Source: Arcicella sp040387735
GTDB lineage: Bacteria > Bacteroidota > Bacteroidia > Cytophagales > Spirosomataceae
DNA: 64,000 bases
Assembly: GCA_040387735.1 (NCBI GenBank)
Contig: JAZKDE010000022.1
Span: 53,219-117,218 of the forward strand
Direction of reading: 5' to 3'
Part shown: in pieces, positions 60,641 through 64,000 of the stretch
Layout: each line of letters starts with the position of its first letter
How positions within the stretch are numbered: position 1 is the first letter of the stretch
Position numbers and translations under genes: made by a program
The notes under the pieces: generated by a model
The model's input: the letters and a program-made list of their open reading frames with translations, nothing else
The model's database searches: none
Told to the model about the DNA's origin: nothing

Positions 60641-61477
60641 ATGAAAAGAACATTTTATTTGCTTTTACTTTCATTAAGTACTTCTTTCGGCAGTTTTGCT
60701 CAGCAAAAAACTAACATTATGACTTTCAATATCCGAATGGAGACCGTTCAGGATGGTGAAAACCAATGGGCTAAACGCAAAGAAAATCTTGCAAGTATGC
60801 TTGAGTTTTACGAAGCGGATATTTGCGGAATGCAGGAGGTTTTAGTTGGACAAATCAGAGATTTAACCAAACTTCTTCCTACGTATGCGTATGTAGGCGT
60901 TGGGCGTGACGATGCCAAAGAAGGTGGAGAATTCTCGCCAATTTTTTATAAAAAAGATAAGTATACTATTTTAGAAAGCAATACTTTTTGGTTGAGCCAA
61001 ACACCAGAAAAACCAAGTAAAAGTTGGGATGCCGCTTTAAATCGTATAGTTACCTACGCTAAATTCAAGGATAATCAAACGAAAAAAGTATTTTACGTTT
61101 TCAATACTCATTTCGACCATATTGGTAAAGTTGCACGTCGTGAAAGTGCTAAAATGTTGGTGGCAAGAATCAAGGCGATTGACCCAAAAATCCCCGTAAT
61201 TTTAACGGGAGATTTCAACAGTACGCCGACAGAAGAACCAACCATTATTATTAATGAAGGTTTGATTGATGCTCAAAAAGTGTCTAAACAAGCTCATTTT
61301 GGACCAACGAGTACCTTTAATGGTTTTGAGTCTAAAGAAATTGCTGGCAAATTGTTTGACTATATTTTCTTGAATACCGATAAAATTAAAGTCCTCAAAC
61401 ACGCTACTTTGAGTAATACATGGGGCGGTCGTTTTGCCTCTGACCATCATGCCGTTTTGGCTCAACTTAAATTTTAG
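60641..61477 (+). CDS. Secreted endonuclease/exonuclease/phosphatase-family protein
   Basis: 278 aa with a signal peptide ending 'GSFAQ'. EEP fold (PF03372): Asn30 in 'IMTFNIRM', Glu66 in 'ICGMQEVL', 'FYVFNTHFDHIGKVARRESAKML' with a catalytic His, 'ILTGDFNSTPTEE' (Asp/Asn, ~187-191), and the C-terminal 'SDHHAVLAQL'. All metal and catalytic residues are present. The export signal suggests degradation of nucleic acid or a phosphodiester lipid outside the cytoplasm; the substrate cannot be told from sequence. Confidence 0.92.
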   Translation: MKRTFYLLLLSLSTSFGSFAQQKTNIMTFNIRMETVQDGENQWAKRKENLASMLEFYEADICGMQEVLVGQIRDLTKLLPTYAYVGVGRDDAKEGGEFSPIFYKKDKYTILESNTFWLSQTPEKPSKSWDAALNRIVTYAKFKDNQTKKVFYVFNTHFDHIGKVARRESAKMLVARIKAIDPKIPVILTGDFNSTPTEEPTIIINEGLIDAQKVSKQAHFGPTSTFNGFESKEIAGKLFDYIFLNTDKIKVLKHATLSNTWGGRFASDHHAVLAQLKF

Positions 61478-61508
61478 CATCATTATTTTCTAAATATCCA
61501 ATTCCCTT

Positions 61509-62132
61509 ATGATTCATTTTAGTTTTTTTGAAATCGTCAATATACTTGGAATATTATCTTTCGCCATTTCGGGGACTTCAGCGGCTATGCGTAAGGAATT
61601 AGATATTTTCGGAATTGTCATTATTGCTTTTGTAACTGCTATCGGAGGAGGTACTTTGAGAGATGTATTAATAGGAAAACTACCTGTTGCGTGGTTACAA
61701 GATAATCTGAGTATGATTGTAATTATCATTGGAACCTTTACAACCATAATTTTTGGCACTTGGGTGAAAAAATTGAATTATACGCTCTTAATTTTTGATT
61801 CATTAGGACTTGGTTTTTGTACCATCATTGGCATTCAAAAAGGAATGGAACTCCAATTTTCGCCAGGTATTTGTATTGCATTAGGAGCGATGACGGGTTG
61901 TTTCGGTGGCGTAATTCGAGATACTTTACTCAATGAAATTCCACTCATTTTCCGAAAAGAAATATACGCCTCCGCCTGTATATTAGGAGGTTTATTTTAT
62001 TATGGCTTATTATACTTTCAGTTAGAAAATAACTTGGCTCAGGTAATTTGCATTGTGTTTATCGTATTATTGAGAATTGTTGTTGTGAAATATCAATGGT
62101 CATTACCTTCCGTTTATTTCAACAAGGTTTAG
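61509..62132 (+). CDS. TRIC-type (UPF0126/YicG) trimeric cation channel family protein
   Basis: 207 aa with about seven TM helices made of two repeated halves. Diagnostic glycine-rich motifs: 'AIGGGTLRDVLIGKLP' in the first half and 'GCFGGVIRDTLLNEIPLIF' in the second. Prokaryotic TRIC homologues form trimeric K+-permeable pores in the inner membrane; YicG-type proteins have also been linked to glycine uptake. Starts 31 nt after the preceding stop and may share its transcript. Confidence 0.9.
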   Translation: MIHFSFFEIVNILGILSFAISGTSAAMRKELDIFGIVIIAFVTAIGGGTLRDVLIGKLPVAWLQDNLSMIVIIIGTFTTIIFGTWVKKLNYTLLIFDSLGLGFCTIIGIQKGMELQFSPGICIALGAMTGCFGGVIRDTLLNEIPLIFRKEIYASACILGGLFYYGLLYFQLENNLAQVICIVFIVLLRIVVVKYQWSLPSVYFNKV

Positions 62133-62166
62133 TAAATTTATAAAGACAAATTCTGAAAATTTGAAA

Positions 62167-62859
62167 ATGAATAACAATGACACAAAACGACTTTCACGAC
62201 TGACTGCGATTTTAACCCAATTGCAAACGAAACGACTTTTGACGGCTACGGAATTGGCAAATAAATTCTCGGTAAGTGTCAGAACTATTTATAGGGACAT
62301 TAGAGCATTGGAACAATCTGGCGTTCCAATTTTGACCGAAGACGGAAAAGGTTATTCATTAATGGAAGGTTACAAAATTCCTCCCGTGATGTTTACTGAG
62401 AATCAAGCCAACGCATTAATTCTTGCGGAACAATTAATTTTGAAAAATAACGACGCTTCTTTTGTCAAAGATTATTGCGAAGCTATCGAGAAAATCAAAG
62501 CGGTATTAGGGCATAAAATAAAAGACAAAGCCAATCTTCTTGCCGAAAGAACCCGATTTAACCGAAATATTAACAGCGAAAAAAATAGTCATAACTTATC
62601 CGATTTGCAGTTTGCTCTCACTAATTTTTGCCTCATAAAAATTGAATACACCAATGAAGCAAACGAAACCACAAGCAGATTAATCGAGCCTTTTGCGTTA
62701 GTAAGCACACAAGACAATTGGTTATTGATAGCTTGGTGTCGTTTACGTAAAGAATTTCGGTATTTCCGTTTGGACAGAATTAAAAAACTGGAAATCCTTA
62801 GTGAAAAGTTTACTCCCCACAAAATGACGCTTCAAGAGTATTTTGACAAATATTATTAA
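62167..62859 (+). CDS. YafY-type HTH/WYL-domain transcriptional regulator
   Basis: 230 aa from the ATG at 62167 (a TTG at 62161 would add two codons). N-terminal HTH_11 'RLSRLTAILTQLQTKRLLTATELANKFSVSVRTIYRDIRALEQSGVPILTEDGKGY' (~8-62). The WYL domain is ~140-215 ('FCLIKIEYTNEANETTSRLIEPFALVSTQDNWLLIAWCRLRKEFRYFRLDRI'). WYL domains sense nucleic acids or small ligands. It probably controls the adjacent DUF1761/YdeI genes 75 bp downstream (inference from order). Confidence 0.92.
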   Translation: MNNNDTKRLSRLTAILTQLQTKRLLTATELANKFSVSVRTIYRDIRALEQSGVPILTEDGKGYSLMEGYKIPPVMFTENQANALILAEQLILKNNDASFVKDYCEAIEKIKAVLGHKIKDKANLLAERTRFNRNINSEKNSHNLSDLQFALTNFCLIKIEYTNEANETTSRLIEPFALVSTQDNWLLIAWCRLRKEFRYFRLDRIKKLEILSEKFTPHKMTLQEYFDKYY

Positions 62860-62900
62860 TTTCTTTTCACCCCTGACATAAGGCTGTCATTCCACCATTT

Positions 62901-62908
62901 TAGCTTTG
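62901..62908 (+). promoter_or_regulatory. -7 promoter element for the DUF1761-YdeI unit
   Basis: TAGCTTTG is an exact TAnnTTTG match 26 bp before the ATG at 62934, between the WYL regulator gene and its presumed target. The -33 region has CTGACA rather than TTG. Confidence 0.45.
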
Positions 62909-62933
62909 CATCATAAACTTAAAAAATAATTTT

Positions 62934-63347
62934 ATGATTAATCAATTAGCAAATTTGAACTGGATTAGCGTATTGCTTGCCTTTGTTGCCTATTTTATGC
63001 TCGGAGCTTTATGGTTCACCTTGTTTTTTAGCAAGCCTTACAAAATTTCTTTGGGGAAAGCAGGAGAAACACTACCCAACAAACCTATTTTCATTATTGG
63101 CCCTGCACTTTGTTGTCTAATAATTACCATTGCGAGTGCGATTCTGATTTATACCCTAAACATTCAGTCCTTGGGCGGTACATTAGAATTTTCACTACTC
63201 GTAGGAATTGGGTTTTTAGTTGCCAATACCATCAATATTGCCATTAATCCCAACATTCCCCGACCAATCCTTTATGGAATTATCAGTGGAACGTATCATT
63301 TATTGGGTATTTCAATGGTAAATATTATTTTAGTGATTCTGAAATAA
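62934..63347 (+). CDS. DUF1761 membrane protein
   Basis: 137 aa with four TM helices. PF08570-like: 'NWISVLLAFVAYFMLGALWFTLFFSKPYKISLGKAGE' at the N-terminus with the conserved W-x-x-LFF/W-x-x-G pattern, 'LCCLIITIASAILIYTLNI', and a C-terminal helix. The function of DUF1761 is unknown. Followed after 10 nt by the YdeI-like gene and preceded by a WYL regulator, so a small regulated unit is likely. Confidence 0.85.
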   Translation: MINQLANLNWISVLLAFVAYFMLGALWFTLFFSKPYKISLGKAGETLPNKPIFIIGPALCCLIITIASAILIYTLNIQSLGGTLEFSLLVGIGFLVANTINIAINPNIPRPILYGIISGTYHLLGISMVNIILVILK

Positions 63348-63357
63348 AGAGACAATA

Positions 63358-63822
63358 ATGCAAAAACCAGAAATAGATATTTTTTGCCCAACAAGCCAAG
63401 CAGATTGGAGATTATGGTTATTAGAAAATCATACTTCGAAACAATCCGTTTGGCTTGTTTATCACAAAAAGAAAGCTAATACACCCTCAATCTCTTGGAG
63501 TCAAGCAGTTGATGAAGCACTTTGTTTTGGCTGGATAGATAGTGTGGCTAAAACAATTGACGATGAAAAATTTATGCAATTTTTCAGCAAACGTAAACCC
63601 AAGAGTGTTTGGTCGAAGGTTAATAAGGAGAAAGTTGAACGATTCATTGCTAACGGATTGATGACTAAAGCGGGTTTTGACAGTATTGAAAGGGCAAAGC
63701 AGAATGGTTCGTGGATAATTTTAGACGATGTTGAGGAGTTAAAAATACCTGAAGATTTAGAAGAAGCATTCAATACAAAATCAGGGTCAAAAAATTATTT
63801 GTTGGCACGGGTCGCAAGCTAA
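63358..63822 (+). CDS. YdeI/OmdA-family protein, C-terminally truncated
   Basis: 154 aa. Matches the N-terminal ~145 residues of the family very well: 'FCPTSQADWRLWLLENH', 'QSVWLVYHKKKANTPSISWSQAVDEALCFGWIDS', 'QFFSKRKPKSVWSKVNKEKVERFIANGLMTKAG', 'AKQNGSWIILDDVEELKIPEDLEEAF'. Family members run to ~190 aa with a conserved C-terminal OmdA helix region; here the sequence departs after 'NTKSGSK' and stops at 'NYLLARVAS'. So about 35-40 residues are lost, by frameshift, deletion or junction. It may be non-functional. Confidence 0.82.
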   Translation: MQKPEIDIFCPTSQADWRLWLLENHTSKQSVWLVYHKKKANTPSISWSQAVDEALCFGWIDSVAKTIDDEKFMQFFSKRKPKSVWSKVNKEKVERFIANGLMTKAGFDSIERAKQNGSWIILDDVEELKIPEDLEEAFNTKSGSKNYLLARVAS

Positions 63823-63910
63823 AAATGTTTTTCAAAAGTTTAATTTTTTACCCCATGGGTTCGACCATTTCATATTTAGTAACTAATTTTTTCTAACTCT
63901 GGGAAAAAAG

Positions 63911-64000
63911 TTAAAATTCGCCTTGGACTAAAAACCAAGATGTCACGGTATATTGTTGTTTGAATTCTTGTAATTTTATTGATTGCCTTATTTCCCCCTC
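63911..64000 (-). CDS. Possible 3' end of a gene entering from the right edge (partial)
   Basis: On the minus strand the last 90 bp form an open frame of 29 codons ending in TAA at 63911-63913, with a C-terminus like '...YTVTSWFLVQGEF'. That is compatible with a beta-barrel or generic protein end. The evidence is only an open frame of that length, so this is uncertain. Confidence 0.25.
   Translation of the reverse strand, partial: EGEIRQSIKLQEFKQQYTVTSWFLVQGEF

Noticed and set aside
1..64000. tRNA, rRNA or CRISPR features
   Set aside because: I scanned spacers for GTTCRANNC-type T-loops, rRNA words and regular repeat-spacer patterns. The near-matches at 10184 and 63857 lack cloverleaf arms.

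Overview
This is a low-GC (roughly 35-37% by eye) chromosomal segment of a Bacteroidota bacterium, most likely a Cytophagales member (Spirosomataceae/Cytophagaceae relatives); the order-level call is an inference. The evidence is a TonB receptor paired with a DUF4249 lipoprotein, secreted proteins with type IX secretion (T9SS) C-terminal sorting domains, Bacteroidota-only families (DUF4290, DUF3822, DUF4249, DUF4173 next to a winged-helix regulator), promoters of the TTG-N(17-23)-TAnnTTTG type, and poor Shine-Dalgarno sites. It reads as draft assembly: two runs of ten N (20910-20919 and 58697-58706) both interrupt genes. I found no tRNA, rRNA, CRISPR array, transposase, phage gene or replication origin.

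Layout. 1-617: 3'-truncated secreted OB-fold protein. 751-4873: a co-oriented membrane-protein cluster (multi-TM protein, HTH_34 winged-helix regulator, two related small TM proteins flanking a DUF4173 protein, then DUF1361). Two nearly identical palindromes sit at the starts of its two halves; this is the best candidate here for an undescribed regulated system. 4921-8441: outer-membrane protein, DgkA-type kinase, DUF4290 protein with a low-complexity tail, and MurA with Asp in place of the catalytic Cys. 8598-14911: fatty-acid hydroxylase, LolA, a YfhO-family membrane protein, two unrecognised genes and DUF3050. 15121-18952: FMN reductase, secreted amidohydrolase, DUF1080 hydrolase, YicC endoribonuclease. 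19001-24709: a large modular secreted protein (TIM barrel, GWA-type repeats, BACON domains, T9SS tail) cut by an assembly gap, overlapping mutS2.

24818-24967 is a MITE/REP-like inverted-repeat element. 24971-28444: DUF952, FAD oxidoreductase, and a divergent Lrp-regulator/alanine dehydrogenase pair. 28632-34731: Omp85-like protein, then a tripartite EmrAB-TolC-type efflux operon read divergently from a MarR regulator; the control region can be read almost base by base. 34721-37396: coaD, DUF3822, ahcY. 37790-46364: murF, a coiled-coil protein, an FG-GAP/T9SS protein, FtsK and a SlyD-like isomerase.

46546-50270: CBU_0592-type membrane protein, a cyclase-family protein with lost metal ligands, 3-methyladenine glycosylase, an EamA transporter and ferrochelatase. 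50349-53993: DUF4249/TonB-receptor pair. 54531-58232: single-chain purL. 58233-60640 looks like an accessory patch (DUF4259, DoxX-like, one orphan gene, direct repeats, hairpins). 60641-64000: secreted endonuclease/phosphatase-fold protein, TRIC-type channel, WYL regulator, DUF1761, and a C-terminally truncated YdeI/OmdA protein.

Housekeeping functions are spread along the window: cell wall (murA, murF, dgkA), envelope biogenesis (lolA, Omp85-like), CoA, methyl-cycle, purine and heme synthesis, and DNA maintenance (mutS2, ftsK, mpg). Many convergent gene pairs share one strong bidirectional hairpin terminator.
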